DNA of 64,000 nt from Flavobacterium succinicans (GTDB taxonomy: Bacteria > Bacteroidota > Bacteroidia > Flavobacteriales > Flavobacteriaceae): assembly GCF_001662485.1 (NCBI RefSeq), contig NZ_JMTM01000017.1, positions 615,273 to 679,272 of the forward strand, written 5' to 3'. Of the stretch, positions 28,002-38,093 are shown piece after piece. Position numbers and translations under genes: made by a program. The notes under the pieces were generated by a model. That model was not told where the DNA came from, did no database searches, and saw nothing but the letters and a program-made list of their open reading frames with translations. Each line of letters starts with the position of its first letter. Positions within the stretch are counted from its first letter, which is position 1.

Positions 28002-28604
28002 ATGATAAGACAATATTTTCTGCTTTTTTTAGTGCTATTTTCATCATCTTTGTTTGCGCAAAACTTTGATATCAATACGTTACGTTCCATTAATTTGCAT
28101 CGTAATGAGAATTTAGATACTTCATTTAAGCATATTACCAATAGTTATGCGGTGGTTAGTATTGGAGCGCCATTGACAATGTATGCGGTTGGATTAATCA
28201 ATAAAGATGTTGATTTGCAAAAAAATGCCATTTTTATTGGTGAATCTGTTGCGGCTTCAGTTTTTATTACAATTGTTCTAAAAGAAACAATTAAAACAGA
28301 GCGCCCTTTTGTAACCTATCCTGAGATTGAAAAATTAACATCGGCAGGGGGGTATTCGATGCCTTCAGCGCACACTTCTATTGCTTTTGCAACAGCTACA
28401 TCTTTAAGTATGGCTTATCCCAAATGGTATGTAATTGCACCTTCATTTGTTTGGGCATCCGCTGTTGGCTATTCTAGAATGCATCTTGGAGTACATTATC
28501 CAAGTGACGTTGTTGCAGGCGCACTCATTGGAAGCGGATCCGCTTATCTTACTTATAAAATCAATAAATGGATGAATAAGAAAAGACGCAAAGAAGGGCT
28601 ATAA
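28002..28604 (+). CDS. PAP2-family phosphatase
   Basis: 200 residues. Signal peptide MIRQYFLLFLVLFSSSLFAQ, then the three PAP2 motifs: KETIKTERP, PSAHTS and SRMHLGVHYPSDVVAG, with both catalytic histidines. It may dephosphorylate a lipid phosphate such as undecaprenyl pyrophosphate at the periplasmic face; the substrate cannot be read from sequence. The in-frame ATG at 27954 lies inside the terminator, so 28002 is the start. Confidence 0.9.
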   Translation: MIRQYFLLFLVLFSSSLFAQNFDINTLRSINLHRNENLDTSFKHITNSYAVVSIGAPLTMYAVGLINKDVDLQKNAIFIGESVAASVFITIVLKETIKTERPFVTYPEIEKLTSAGGYSMPSAHTSIAFATATSLSMAYPKWYVIAPSFVWASAVGYSRMHLGVHYPSDVVAGALIGSGSAYLTYKINKWMNKKRRKEGL

Positions 28605-28672
28605 GTTTTTTTACTTTCCTTAACTTTTTGATTCCTCATTTTTAAGTACTTTCGTTATCCTAAAATAAATAC

Positions 28673-29806
28673 ATGAAAATAGCCATTGTTTGTTATCCCA
28701 CATTTGGTGGAAGTGGTGTAGTAGCTACAGAACTTGGACTTGAATTAGCTAGAAGAGGACATGAAATTCATTTCATCACTTACAGTCAGCCAGTCCGTTT
28801 AGCGCTCTTAAACCCAAATGTTCATTATCATCAAGTGAATGTTCCGGAATACCCTCTATTTCACTATCAGCCTTATGAATTAGCCTTGTCTAGTAAGTTG
28901 GTTGATATGGTAAAATTGTATAAAATTGAAGTGCTGCATGTTCATTATGCTATTCCGCATGCTTATGCAGGTTATATGGCTAAGCAAATGCTAAAAGATG
29001 AAGGGATAGATATTCCAATGGTAACTACACTTCATGGAACCGATATTACATTGGTTGGTAATCATCCTTTTTACAAACCGGCTGTAACATTTAGTATCAA
29101 TAAATCAGATTTTGTAACGTCAGTTTCTGAAAGTTTAAAAGCAGATACGCTTAAATTATTTTCTATAAAAAATGAAATTCAAGTAATACCGAATTTTATT
29201 GATTTGGATAGAGAAAAGAAAGATCCTTCAACTCCATGCCATCGTTCGGTTATGGCAAGTCCAACGGAAAGAATTGTTACCCACATTAGTAACTTTAGGG
29301 GGGTAAAAAGAATTCCGGATGTAATTAAGATTTTCTTTAAAATTCAAAATGAAATTCCTGCAAAGTTAATGATGGTAGGGGATGGTCCAGAGAAACAGAA
29401 GGCTGAGGAGTTATGCTTTGAATTAGGTATTCAAGATAAAGTGATATTTTTTGGGAATAGCAACGAGATTGATAAGATTTTGTGTTTAACCGATTTGTTT
29501 TTGTTGCCTTCTCAAACCGAAAGTTTTGGTTTAGTAGCCCTTGAGGCCATGGCGAGTTCTGTACCAGTTATTTCTAGTAACTCGGGAGGGCTTCCCGAAG
29601 TTAATTTTGATGGATTTTCAGGTTTTTTAAGCGATGTTGGTAATGTGGATGAAATGGCTCAAAATGCACTTAAAATTTTAAAAGATGATGAAGTTTTAGA
29701 TATATTTAAGAAAAATGCCTTGACTATAGCAGAAAAATTTGACATCAAAAAGATTCTGCCTATTTATGAAGATTTATATCAAAGAGCGATTCAAAAATAT
29801 CAATAA
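28673..29806 (+). CDS. bshA: N-acetyl-alpha-D-glucosaminyl L-malate synthase
   Basis: 377 residues, GT4 family, matching BshA: MKIAIVCYPTFGGSGVVATE (glycine-rich donor loop) at the start, LHGTDITLVGNHP in the middle, and the nucleotide-sugar motif ESFGLVALEAMASSVPVI (about 282-299) with the E-x7-E pair. It joins GlcNAc from UDP-GlcNAc to L-malate, first step of bacillithiol synthesis. bshB and bshC are not in this window. A strong terminator follows. Confidence 0.93.
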   Translation: MKIAIVCYPTFGGSGVVATELGLELARRGHEIHFITYSQPVRLALLNPNVHYHQVNVPEYPLFHYQPYELALSSKLVDMVKLYKIEVLHVHYAIPHAYAGYMAKQMLKDEGIDIPMVTTLHGTDITLVGNHPFYKPAVTFSINKSDFVTSVSESLKADTLKLFSIKNEIQVIPNFIDLDREKKDPSTPCHRSVMASPTERIVTHISNFRGVKRIPDVIKIFFKIQNEIPAKLMMVGDGPEKQKAEELCFELGIQDKVIFFGNSNEIDKILCLTDLFLLPSQTESFGLVALEAMASSVPVISSNSGGLPEVNFDGFSGFLSDVGNVDEMAQNALKILKDDEVLDIFKKNALTIAEKFDIKKILPIYEDLYQRAIQKYQ

Positions 29807-29836
29807 AAAGGGGAAGCATTTTGCTTCCCCTTTTTT
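29805..29836 (+). terminator. Terminator after bshA
   Basis: Stem AAAAAGGGGAAGCA with a mirrored TGCTTCCCCTTTTT arm and a 3-nt loop; bidirectional between bshA and the small beta-barrel gene. Confidence 0.88.
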
Positions 29837-29856
29837 ATTGTTTTACAATATGTAAA

Positions 29857-30288
29857 TTAAAACACGTATCTTACGTTTAATCCAAAACCTCCCGCATGAA
29901 AATCGGTATTTTCAACAATCCAAAGGGTAGGTCTCCAATCTAAACCTATCGCAATTGGAGCACTTTTAAACTTGTATTCTAGACCAATTTCTCCACTAGC
30001 ACCAAGTAAAAAATCATTACCAATAAAAACAGATGGACCAACTCCTAAATACCAATTGAAAGATTCTCCCCCAAGAGGTCTATATATGAAGTCATAAAGT
30101 GCTTCTGCTCCAACACCACCATTTCCAAAAGAAACATCAGCATGAATACGGCTAAATTTTCCTGCTGAAAAAACAGCATCAACTGCAACATCATTACCCG
30201 TAACATCACCAAATCGAACCCCGATTTCTTGTGCGCTAGCAAAATGAACTGAACAGCAAAATAATATTCCTAGAAGTAATTTTCTCAT
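29857..30288 (-). CDS. Small outer-membrane beta-barrel-like protein
   Basis: 143 residues with a signal peptide (MRKLLLGILFCCSVHFASAQ) and alternating Gly/aromatic strands ending in VRYVF, the C-terminal aromatic signature of outer-membrane barrels. No named family. A TATTTTTG box lies at 30331-30338 (minus). Confidence 0.75.
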   Translation of the reverse strand: MRKLLLGILFCCSVHFASAQEIGVRFGDVTGNDVAVDAVFSAGKFSRIHADVSFGNGGVGAEALYDFIYRPLGGESFNWYLGVGPSVFIGNDFLLGASGEIGLEYKFKSAPIAIGLDWRPTLWIVENTDFHAGGFGLNVRYVF

Positions 30289-30497
30289 AATCTTTAATTT
30301 AAAGAATTAGTATTAATGTGAATTATTTTGCAAAAATAAAACAATTAAATTGAGAGATAAACTATTTTGTTCTTTTAACAAATAATAGGGATGTTTGACC
30401 TAAATTTCCCTATTGGACTTCGTAGTGAAATTGAATTATTAAGAAGAAGCATGAATTTGTATATTATGTTTTAATGTAGAATCACGGTTTATGGAAT

Positions 30498-30632
30498 ATG
30501 ATAAAAAAATACATAATAGGTTTATTATCATTTGTTTATTGGTGCTATTTTAATGAAGAATCTGAATTAAAGAGATATGAAAATCATATGCTTGATTTTT
30601 TTAAAGTAGTTATCGCTATTTGTTGCATTTAA
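30498..30632 (+). CDS. Doubtful 44-residue ORF
   Basis: ATG at 30498, product MIKKYIIGLLSFVYWCYFNE and a hydrophobic tail ending IAICCI. It could be a tiny membrane peptide, but there is no promoter box, no neighbour coupling and no recognised relative. Listed because it is the only plausible coding stretch in this gap. Confidence 0.2.
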   Translation: MIKKYIIGLLSFVYWCYFNEESELKRYENHMLDFFKVVIAICCI

Positions 30633-30775
30633 TGTGTTTGATTTATAATAAATTTAACTTTTTATTTCCTATAAATTCAATAATTTTTTTTTATTAATGC
30701 TGCAAAAGAAAAAAATTAACTAAAAAACCTTGTTTTGTAATAATTGCATCAAAATTTAACCTTTGCGAAATTTTT

Positions 30776-30802
30776 TTGTTTAATTCTTAAAACTTACATT
30801 TG
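30776..30802 (+). promoter_or_regulatory. Promoter of aroC
   Basis: TTG, 16 nt, TACATTTG, 17 bp before the ATG. Spacing is one short of the usual 17-23. Confidence 0.6.
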
Positions 30803-30819
30803 CTTAAAATTTTTTTATA

Positions 30820-31881
30820 ATGGCAGGAAATAGTTACGGAACACTATACAGAATAACAACTTTTGGAGAATCTCATGGTGAAGCTTTAGGTGGTATTATC
30901 GATGGTTGTCCTCCAGGAATCACTATTGATTTAGAAGCCATAGAGTATGAAATGGCTAGAAGAAAGCCAGGACAATCAGCAATTGTGACTCAAAGAAAAG
31001 AACCAGATGCGGTTCAATTTTTATCTGGTATTTTCGAAGGAAAAACCACAGGTACTCCAATTGGTTTTATTATTCCTAATACAAATCAAAAGTCAGATGA
31101 TTATTCTCATATAAAAGATAATTATCGTCCAAGCCACGCAGACTATGTTTATGATAAGAAATATGGTACACGTGATTATAGAGGTGGAGGAAGAAGCTCT
31201 GCAAGAGAAACAGCAAGCAGAGTTGTAGCTGGAGCTGTGGCTAAACAAATGTTGTCAGAAATAAAAATAAATGCCTACGTATCCTCAGTTGGACCTCTTT
31301 TTCTAGAAAAGCCTTATCAAGAGATCGATTTTTCAAAAATCGAGAGTAATCCAGTGCGATGTCCAGACGACGCAATGGCTTCGCAAATGGAGGAGTACAT
31401 CCGAGAAATTCGTAAGCAAGGCGATACTGTTGGAGGAACGGTAACTTGTGTGATTCAAAATGTTCCTGTAGGTTTAGGGGAACCCGTTTTCGATAAATTG
31501 CATGCAGAGTTAGGAAAAGCTATGCTATCTATCAATGCCGTTAAGGGATTTGAATTTGGAAGTGGTTTTTGTGGTGCTAAAATGAAGGGAAGCGAGCATA
31601 ACGATTTGTATAATGCTGATGGTACTACAAAAACAAATCTTTCTGGTGGAATTCAGGGAGGGATTAGTAATGGTATGGATATTTATTTTCGAGTGGCTTT
31701 TAAACCAGTAGCTACCATTATGCAAAAACAAGAAACCATTGACAATGAGGGGAATTTTGTTGAGATGACCGGCAAGGGAAGGCATGATCCTTGCGTTGTT
31801 CCTAGAGCGGTTCCTATTGTAGAAGCAATGGCTGCAATCGTTCTGGCAGATTTCTATTTAATAAATAAAACCTACTTATAA
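30820..31881 (+). CDS. aroC: Chorismate synthase
   Basis: 353 residues, typical length. It converts 5-enolpyruvylshikimate 3-phosphate to chorismate using reduced FMN. Motifs: [19 protein letters not shown] near the N terminus, [20 protein letters not shown] (about 119-138), and [17 protein letters not shown] near the C terminus. Single gene with its own promoter. Confidence 0.97.
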   Translation: MAGNSYGTLYRITTFGESHGEALGGIIDGCPPGITIDLEAIEYEMARRKPGQSAIVTQRKEPDAVQFLSGIFEGKTTGTPIGFIIPNTNQKSDDYSHIKDNYRPSHADYVYDKKYGTRDYRGGGRSSARETASRVVAGAVAKQMLSEIKINAYVSSVGPLFLEKPYQEIDFSKIESNPVRCPDDAMASQMEEYIREIRKQGDTVGGTVTCVIQNVPVGLGEPVFDKLHAELGKAMLSINAVKGFEFGSGFCGAKMKGSEHNDLYNADGTTKTNLSGGIQGGISNGMDIYFRVAFKPVATIMQKQETIDNEGNFVEMTGKGRHDPCVVPRAVPIVEAMAAIVLADFYLINKTYL

Positions 31882-31940
31882 TTTTGTATTTTAGTATTTT
31901 AACGAGCTAAATACTTATCAATTTAATATCTAAGCAAGCA

Positions 31941-33197
31941 ATGGAATCAATCCAAACTATCAAAAAACCTTTTTTCAAGAGTCTTACTGGACAAATATTA
32001 ATAGCAATGGTTCTTGGTGCTATACTTGGTGTCGTAATTCATAATTCCGTTACTGCAGAAGCAGCGCAAGAGTTTAGTAATAAAATAAAAATTTTAGCTA
32101 CTATTTTTATTCGTTTAGTTCAAATGATTATTTCACCATTAGTCTTTGCAACACTTGTAGTGGGTATTGCTAAGTTAGGCGATGTAAAAGCGGTTGGTAG
32201 AATTGGTGGTAAAGCATTGGGATGGTTTTTTACAGCATCATTTATTTCTCTTTTGATTGGGATGTTTTATGTAAATGTTTTACAACCAGGCGTAGGACTT
32301 AATTTGTCTAATGTAGATGTAACTGCGGCTTCAGATGTTACTGGTAATGCAAAAAGTCTTTCATTTAATAATTTTATAGAACACATTGTTCCTAAAAGTA
32401 TTTTTGAGGCAATGGCTACTAATGAGATTCTTCAAATTGTTGTGTTTTCAATTTTCTTTGGATTAGCAGCTGCATCTCTTGGTGAAACCGCAAAGCCAAT
32501 TGTCAAAGCAATGGATAAAATTTCTCATATTGTTTTGAAAATGGTAAATTTTGTAATGAATTTTGCGCCAATTGGTGTTTTTGGTGCTATTGCTGGAGTG
32601 TTTGCAGTTAGAGATTTTAATGAATTAGCGATAACCTATTTCAAATTTTTCGGTTCATTTTTAGTTGGAATAGCTTCTCTTTGGGTGATATTAATACTTG
32701 TAGGCTATTTTTTCTTAGGAAAGCAAATGAAAGTACTGTTACAACACATAGTTAGTCCGTTAATTATTGCTTTTGGAACCACTAGTTCTGAAGCTGTTTT
32801 TCCAAAATTAACGGAAGAACTAGAAAAATTTGGCGTTAAAGATAAAATCGTTTCATTTATGCTTCCATTAGGATATTCATTTAATCTTGATGGTAGTATG
32901 ATGTATATGACATTTGCTGGAATTTTTATTGCTCAAGCTTATGGAATTCATTTAGATTTACCAACCCAATTTACCATGTTGCTAGTTCTTATGTTGACCA
33001 GTAAAGGAATAGCTGGTGTTCCTAGAGCAAGTTTGGTAGTTGTTGCCGCTTCGTGCGGTATGTTTGATATTCCGGTAGAGGGAATTGCTTTGATTTTACC
33101 TATTGACCATTTTTGTGATATGTTTAGAAGTGCGACTAATGTTTTAGGAAATGCATTGGCAACATCAGTAGTAGGGAAGTGGGAAGAAGATAAATAA
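31941..33197 (+). CDS. Dicarboxylate/amino acid:cation symporter (DAACS)
   Basis: 418-residue polytopic transporter of the GltP/DctA family. The substrate-binding hairpin reads AFGTTSSEAVFP (the serine-rich motif) and the NMDG-type motif is FNLDGSMMYM; the second hairpin is SKGIAGVPRASL. It imports glutamate, aspartate or C4-dicarboxylates with Na+ or H+; the exact substrate is unclear. A terminator follows. Confidence 0.93.
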   Translation: MESIQTIKKPFFKSLTGQILIAMVLGAILGVVIHNSVTAEAAQEFSNKIKILATIFIRLVQMIISPLVFATLVVGIAKLGDVKAVGRIGGKALGWFFTASFISLLIGMFYVNVLQPGVGLNLSNVDVTAASDVTGNAKSLSFNNFIEHIVPKSIFEAMATNEILQIVVFSIFFGLAAASLGETAKPIVKAMDKISHIVLKMVNFVMNFAPIGVFGAIAGVFAVRDFNELAITYFKFFGSFLVGIASLWVILILVGYFFLGKQMKVLLQHIVSPLIIAFGTTSSEAVFPKLTEELEKFGVKDKIVSFMLPLGYSFNLDGSMMYMTFAGIFIAQAYGIHLDLPTQFTMLLVLMLTSKGIAGVPRASLVVVAASCGMFDIPVEGIALILPIDHFCDMFRSATNVLGNALATSVVGKWEEDK

Positions 33198-33215
33198 CCG
33201 TTTGGTGAATGCAAC

Positions 33216-33250
33216 AAAGCCTGTTTATTTTGATAAACAGGCTTTTTTTT
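33216..33250 (+). terminator. Terminator of the symporter gene
   Basis: Stem AAAGCCTGTTTAT/ATAAACAGGCTTT, loop TTTG, T8. Confidence 0.9.
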
Positions 33251-33387
33251 GCAATTAATTATTTTAGTGTTTTTTAAATGGATACATATTAAATTGTTAA
33301 TTATTTTAAATTTATGTATTATATTTAAGATAAAAAATAATAATTTATTTGTTTATAAATGTATATTTGAAAAAATTATAAACAATT

Positions 33388-35592
33388 ATGCTTCCAAATC
33401 AAATTGTTTTAGTATTTGTTTTATTGTTTGGTAATGTTTCTTTTATAGCTGCTCAAAACGACAATTTTGAAAGAAAAGAACTTATAGAACAATCTGTTCA
33501 AGCTACTAATTTTTTCCATAAAAAAGATTTTGAAAAATCTTTACTGCTATCAAGAGATATCTTAAAAAAGGCTTTGACTCTTAAGGATACCGTTTTGATA
33601 GCTGCTTCCTACAGTACTATTGGCTCAAATTATAATGAGATTTCTGAATTTGATAAATCTATAGAATATTATAAAAAAGCATTGTTTTACGCTAATAAAA
33701 CGCTTAACGATACTCTAAAATTTAAAGCCAATAATAATTTAGGAAATTTATATTGTTTTGAAAAAAGAGAATATAAAATTGGAATCCAATATTATAAAAG
33801 AGCTATTTTTTATAGCAAAAGAATTCCTAATTCTACTTATACATTACTTACAACTTTGAATTTGGCTTGGGCTTATTTTGATGATTCAAATTTTGAGGAT
33901 GGATTAGAATACCTACTTTTTTCAAATGCAAATTTCACTAAATATGGTTCAAAAACTTTAAGTGTTGTGCATCAAATGGTTAATGGGATGTATTTTGCTC
34001 ATATAGGTAATTATACAAAAGCCAGAGATTACTATGTAAAAGCCATTGCTTTGGGGTACAAATACAATGAGTTAAATGATGTTTCCTATTCTCATAATGA
34101 ATTTTCTAAGATGCTTTTTAAAATGGGGAATTATAAAGAAGCTTATATTCATCTGAGAAAGTTTGATGACCTCAAAGAGAAAATTTATAACGAAGATAAA
34201 CTCATAAAAGCGTCAATTACTGGTTTGAATGTTGAATTAGACGAGTATAAAAGGGAATTGTCTAAAATTGAGTTAATTAAGGAGTCACAAAATCAAAACC
34301 TTAGAAAATCAAAAATTATAGTTATCTTATTTGTTATTGTTCTTTTTATTTTGCTAATATTGATTTTTACTTTGATTCGAAATAATAGTTTTAAAAGAAA
34401 ATTAAACAGAGAATTGACCATTGCCAATAATGATTTGTTACTAGCCAAAGAGAAAGCGGAAGAAGCTTCACAGATGAAATCACAATTTGTTTCAACGATT
34501 AGTCATGAATTAAGAACGCCATTGTACGGCGTTATCGGTATAACGAATATGCTTATTGATGAATACAAAGATTTGTCAACAAGTCCTCATTTGAATTCGC
34601 TTAAGTTTTCAGCTCGTTATTTGCTTTCTCTGGTAAATGATATTTTGCAAATTAATAAGATTGAGGAAAATAGAATTGTTTTGGAAAGTATGACTTTTAA
34701 TATTTCGGATGAAATTGAAATGATTATTCGTTCACTTTCTTTTTTATCTCAAACTAATAAAAATAAAGTAGAATTGTTGATTGATCCAAAAATTCCAGAA
34801 TACTTAATTGGTGATAAGTTGCGTTTCTCACAAATCCTTATGAACTTAATAAGTAATGCATTAAAATTCACTAAAAAAGGGACAATTACTATAACCGCTA
34901 CATTAGAAAAGACTGAGGAAAAACTTAATTATATTGGTTTTAAAATCAAAGATACTGGCGTAGGAATTGCAGCAATTGATCAAGATAAGATTTTTGATAA
35001 ATTTGTTCAAGTAGGGCGTAATGATACAGATTATCAAGGGACTGGTTTGGGGTTGTCTATTGTAAAAAGATTATTGCATTTGTTTGGAAGTGATATTACA
35101 TTAGTGAGTGCTCTTGGAGAAGGCACAACGTTTAGTTTTTGTATTCCTTTTGAAAGCGATTTAGAAAAGACCAATGAGATTATTAATAATATTAGAGTTG
35201 ATTTGTCAAGTAGCCAAATTTTTAATGTTTTAGTAGTTGAAGACAATAGAATTAATCAATTAGTGACCCAAAAAATAATGGAAAAAAATCACTACAAATG
35301 TTGTGTAGTCGATGATGGTCAGAAGGCTTTAAAGATGTTAGAAAAAGAATCGTTTGATATTATTTTGATGGATATTAACATGCCGTTTTTAAATGGTTTT
35401 GAAACTACACGATTAATACGCAATAAAAACATTCAAACTCCAATTATTGCCTTGACAGCATTTGATAAAGAAGAAATAGCGGAAGAAGCGCTATCGGCAG
35501 GTTTAAATGATATTATAATAAAACCTTTTGATCAATTACGATTGTTTAAAGTAATGAGTACGCTGATACAGAATGCAAAAAACGTTGGTTAA
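33388..35592 (+). CDS. TPR hybrid sensor histidine kinase/response regulator
   Basis: 734 residues. Signal-like N terminus, periplasmic tetratricopeptide repeats over about 40-290, a membrane helix (about 307-330, IIVILFVIVLFILLILIF), a HisKA domain with STISHELRTPLYG (His about 373), an HATPase_c domain with N (LMNLISNALKFT) and G boxes (DTGVGI, GTGLGLSIV), and a C-terminal receiver with the phospho-Asp in IILMDINMP (about 660). No output domain, so the signal must pass to a partner by phosphorelay. Its TAA overlaps the stop of the facing helicase gene. Confidence 0.93.
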   Translation: MLPNQIVLVFVLLFGNVSFIAAQNDNFERKELIEQSVQATNFFHKKDFEKSLLLSRDILKKALTLKDTVLIAASYSTIGSNYNEISEFDKSIEYYKKALFYANKTLNDTLKFKANNNLGNLYCFEKREYKIGIQYYKRAIFYSKRIPNSTYTLLTTLNLAWAYFDDSNFEDGLEYLLFSNANFTKYGSKTLSVVHQMVNGMYFAHIGNYTKARDYYVKAIALGYKYNELNDVSYSHNEFSKMLFKMGNYKEAYIHLRKFDDLKEKIYNEDKLIKASITGLNVELDEYKRELSKIELIKESQNQNLRKSKIIVILFVIVLFILLILIFTLIRNNSFKRKLNRELTIANNDLLLAKEKAEEASQMKSQFVSTISHELRTPLYGVIGITNMLIDEYKDLSTSPHLNSLKFSARYLLSLVNDILQINKIEENRIVLESMTFNISDEIEMIIRSLSFLSQTNKNKVELLIDPKIPEYLIGDKLRFSQILMNLISNALKFTKKGTITITATLEKTEEKLNYIGFKIKDTGVGIAAIDQDKIFDKFVQVGRNDTDYQGTGLGLSIVKRLLHLFGSDITLVSALGEGTTFSFCIPFESDLEKTNEIINNIRVDLSSSQIFNVLVVEDNRINQLVTQKIMEKNHYKCCVVDDGQKALKMLEKESFDIILMDINMPFLNGFETTRLIRNKNIQTPIIALTAFDKEEIAEEALSAGLNDIIIKPFDQLRLFKVMSTLIQNAKNVG

Positions 35593-36839
35593 TACCAACG
35601 TTTTTTATTTTGCTTCGCATTTGCAGATTTTCTTGATTTATGAGCTCCACCACTTCTGTTGGAATTTTTTGGCTTTTCATTTGGCGCAGTAGGATTGCCT
35701 GATTGCCATGGATAAGGATGATCAGTGATTGTTTTAACATCAACTTTTATTAATTTTTGAATGTCTTTCCAATACGGATGTTCATCTTTTCCGCAAAAAG
35801 AAATGGCGATACCACCATTTCCAGCGCGACCAGTTCTACCTATTCTATGGACATAAGTTTCTGGAATGTTTGGTAAGTCAAAGTTAATAACAAACGGTAA
35901 TTGGTCAATATCAATACCTCGAGCGGCAATATCTGTAGCGACCAAAACTCCAACTTCTTTGTTTTTAAAGGCATCCAAAACGCGTTGTCTTGCATTTTGA
36001 GATTTGTCACCATGAATGGCTTCAGCGGCAATATCTCTTTTACGCAACGCTTTTACGACGTTATCTGCACCATGTTTTGTTCTTGAAAAAACTAAAACAT
36101 CAGTCAAGCTTTCGTTCTTTATTAAATGATACAACAAGTTTCTTTTTTCAGCTTTTTCAACAAAATACAATCGTTGTTCTACTTTTTCTGCAGTCGAAGA
36201 AACCGGAGAAACTGTTACGGTAGCAGGATCGTTCAGGAACATTTCAGCCAATTCTCTAATAGCTATTGGCATTGTTGCGGAGAATAAAAGTGTTTGCCTG
36301 TTTTTTGGTGTAAGTTTTACAATTTTTTTTACATCATTCACAAATCCCATATCCAACATTTGGTCGGCTTCATCTAACACTAAAGTGTGTAAATGGTCTA
36401 AGTTGATAAAACCTTGTTTATGAAGGTCTAATAATCTACCGGGGGTTGCTATTAATACATCTACACCTTGTCGTAAAGTATCTACTTGTGGGTTTTGGGA
36501 AACACCTCCAAAAATCGTTAATTGCGTCAAATTAGTATACTTTGCATAAGTGTCAAAATTTTGCCCAATTTGAACCGCAAGTTCTCTAGTTGGGGTTACC
36601 ACTAGTGCTCTTATTAACTTTGCTTTTTTGGAGGAGCCAACAATTCGATGCAATTGATGAATGATAGGAATAGCAAATGCGGCTGTTTTTCCTGTACCAG
36701 TTTGTGCGCAACCTACAAGGTCTCTACCAGATAGAACTAATGGAATCGCTTGCTCTTGAATTGGAGTAGGCTCGGTATAACCTTCTTCAAACACAGCTTT
36801 TTGTATACTTTTTGAAAGGGATAAATCTTCGAATAACAT
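35589..36839 (-). CDS. DEAD-box RNA helicase (RhlE-like)
   Basis: 416 residues. Q motif TPIQEQAIP, Walker A AQTGTGKT, DEAD in VLDEADQML, SAT in LFSATMP, and HRIGRTGRAG at the end of the second RecA domain. The tail (from about 375) is basic and low-complexity (HKSRKSANAKQNKKRWY), as in RhlE-type proteins that bind ribosomal or cold-stress RNA. A TATCTTTG box is at 36886-36893 (minus). Confidence 0.95.
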   Translation of the reverse strand: MLFEDLSLSKSIQKAVFEEGYTEPTPIQEQAIPLVLSGRDLVGCAQTGTGKTAAFAIPIIHQLHRIVGSSKKAKLIRALVVTPTRELAVQIGQNFDTYAKYTNLTQLTIFGGVSQNPQVDTLRQGVDVLIATPGRLLDLHKQGFINLDHLHTLVLDEADQMLDMGFVNDVKKIVKLTPKNRQTLLFSATMPIAIRELAEMFLNDPATVTVSPVSSTAEKVEQRLYFVEKAEKRNLLYHLIKNESLTDVLVFSRTKHGADNVVKALRKRDIAAEAIHGDKSQNARQRVLDAFKNKEVGVLVATDIAARGIDIDQLPFVINFDLPNIPETYVHRIGRTGRAGNGGIAISFCGKDEHPYWKDIQKLIKVDVKTITDHPYPWQSGNPTAPNEKPKNSNRSGGAHKSRKSANAKQNKKRWY

Positions 36840-36885
36840 AATTTTTAGGATTTAAATTCTTTGAGTAGTACAAAGAATTAGGCAA

Positions 36886-36893
36886 CAAAGATA
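36886..36893 (-). promoter_or_regulatory. -7 box of the DEAD-box gene
   Basis: TATCTTTG on the minus strand, 46 bp before the ATG. Confidence 0.5.
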
Positions 36894-36966
36894 GTGTTAT
36901 TATTTTTGTAGCCTATTTATTTATGAAATGAAGACTTAAATGCTAATCTGTAGTTTTAAAAGCGCT

Positions 36967-38007
36967 TCATAATAAGTTTTGATTATACCCCTTTATAAAA
37001 TCAGTGACTAAATAACCAATTAATTTACCAATCAAATGATTGTTTTGTTGTTGATCTAAATCGGGTGCACCTTCGCAAATATGAATGTATGAAGCATTTT
37101 TTTGTTTGGAAAAAAAAGAAATAAAGGCTCTTAATTCTTCAATAGAAAAACCACTTAATGTCATGGCGCTACTTGCAATATTTGGTATAGCGTCTAAATC
37201 AATTTCAATCCCAAAAGGGTCATTTTTAATGAATTCTAGTGCGATACTCATTTCTTGTTTGAAATCTTTTTCTTTTCGAACATTAATACTGTCGTAAGTA
37301 TTATAGCGGACGCGGTCTTCTAGTTTTTTTATAATATCCAAAACACTTTTGGAAGTGTAGTTTTCATGAAGACCAAAAATAAAATACTTTTTTAAGAATC
37401 CTTCTTCAAAGGCATAAGAAAATCCATTACCACTATGTCTTCCTTCTAATATTCTAAAATCAGAGTGCGCATCAAAATTCACAGCATTGATCGCTTTTCC
37501 TTTAGCTAAAGCAGTTCCTTTTATGTTTCCATAAGAATTATTATGACCCCCACCAATAATGATTGGTATTTTGCCTGCTTGGATTATTGTGCAAATGATA
37601 TAGGAAACTTCTTTGTCAATTCTCTTAACCAATTGACTTAGTTTTGAACGATCATCTACATCATTAAAGTCTAAATTTGTGACTTCACTCATCTCTTGCT
37701 TTACGTCAATTTGACCCAAAACAAGAATTTGACTTCCTTTGCAAAAGCGATTATGTTGAATATTAGCAATGCTTTTTATAGCACTTTCCCATGCCGAAGC
37801 AGCTCCTGGCCTTCCATAATTGGCTCTAACGCCTATGTCCTCTGGTATTCCAAGTAGAACATATTTTGCTTCTGTAGATTTTATAAAGGGTACAAGATCA
37901 GTATCCTTTGGTATAGTAATCATTTTTTCTCCAAACTTGATCTCACCACTTCTGTGATTGGTAATTTTGGCCAGATCACTTGAGGTGAATTGGATTAATT
38001 TTTCCAT
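36967..38007 (-). CDS. Arginase/agmatinase-family enzyme, probable formimidoylglutamase
   Basis: 346 residues of the ureohydrolase fold. Metal ligands are visible in GGGHNNSYG (His), FDAHSDFR (D-x-H-x-D) and EIDLDAI (D-x-D). Flavobacterial members of this length and pattern are annotated as formimidoylglutamase, the last step of histidine breakdown; hutI lies 1 kb away, which supports that reading. Agmatinase or arginase cannot be excluded. Confidence 0.8.
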   Translation of the reverse strand: MEKLIQFTSSDLAKITNHRSGEIKFGEKMITIPKDTDLVPFIKSTEAKYVLLGIPEDIGVRANYGRPGAASAWESAIKSIANIQHNRFCKGSQILVLGQIDVKQEMSEVTNLDFNDVDDRSKLSQLVKRIDKEVSYIICTIIQAGKIPIIIGGGHNNSYGNIKGTALAKGKAINAVNFDAHSDFRILEGRHSGNGFSYAFEEGFLKKYFIFGLHENYTSKSVLDIIKKLEDRVRYNTYDSINVRKEKDFKQEMSIALEFIKNDPFGIEIDLDAIPNIASSAMTLSGFSIEELRAFISFFSKQKNASYIHICEGAPDLDQQQNNHLIGKLIGYLVTDFIKGYNQNLL

Positions 38008-38048
38008 TTTTTATTTCAAAAATACTATAAAAATGTTAACACACGTTA

Positions 38049-38056
38049 TACCTTTG
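38049..38056 (+). promoter_or_regulatory. -7 box of the coiled-coil gene
   Basis: TACCTTTG, 37 bp before the ATG at 38094. Confidence 0.5.
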
Positions 38057-38093
38057 TATTATATCCCTAAATTTGAATAAAAATTAAAAAAGC

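Larger units (their letters stand above)
30289..30819. other. 531-bp non-coding region between the barrel gene and aroC
   Basis: Contains the barrel gene's TATTTTTG box (30331-30338, minus), a doubtful 44-codon ORF at 30498-30632, and the aroC promoter at 30776-30802. Otherwise AT-rich sequence without structure that I can see. Confidence 0.5.
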
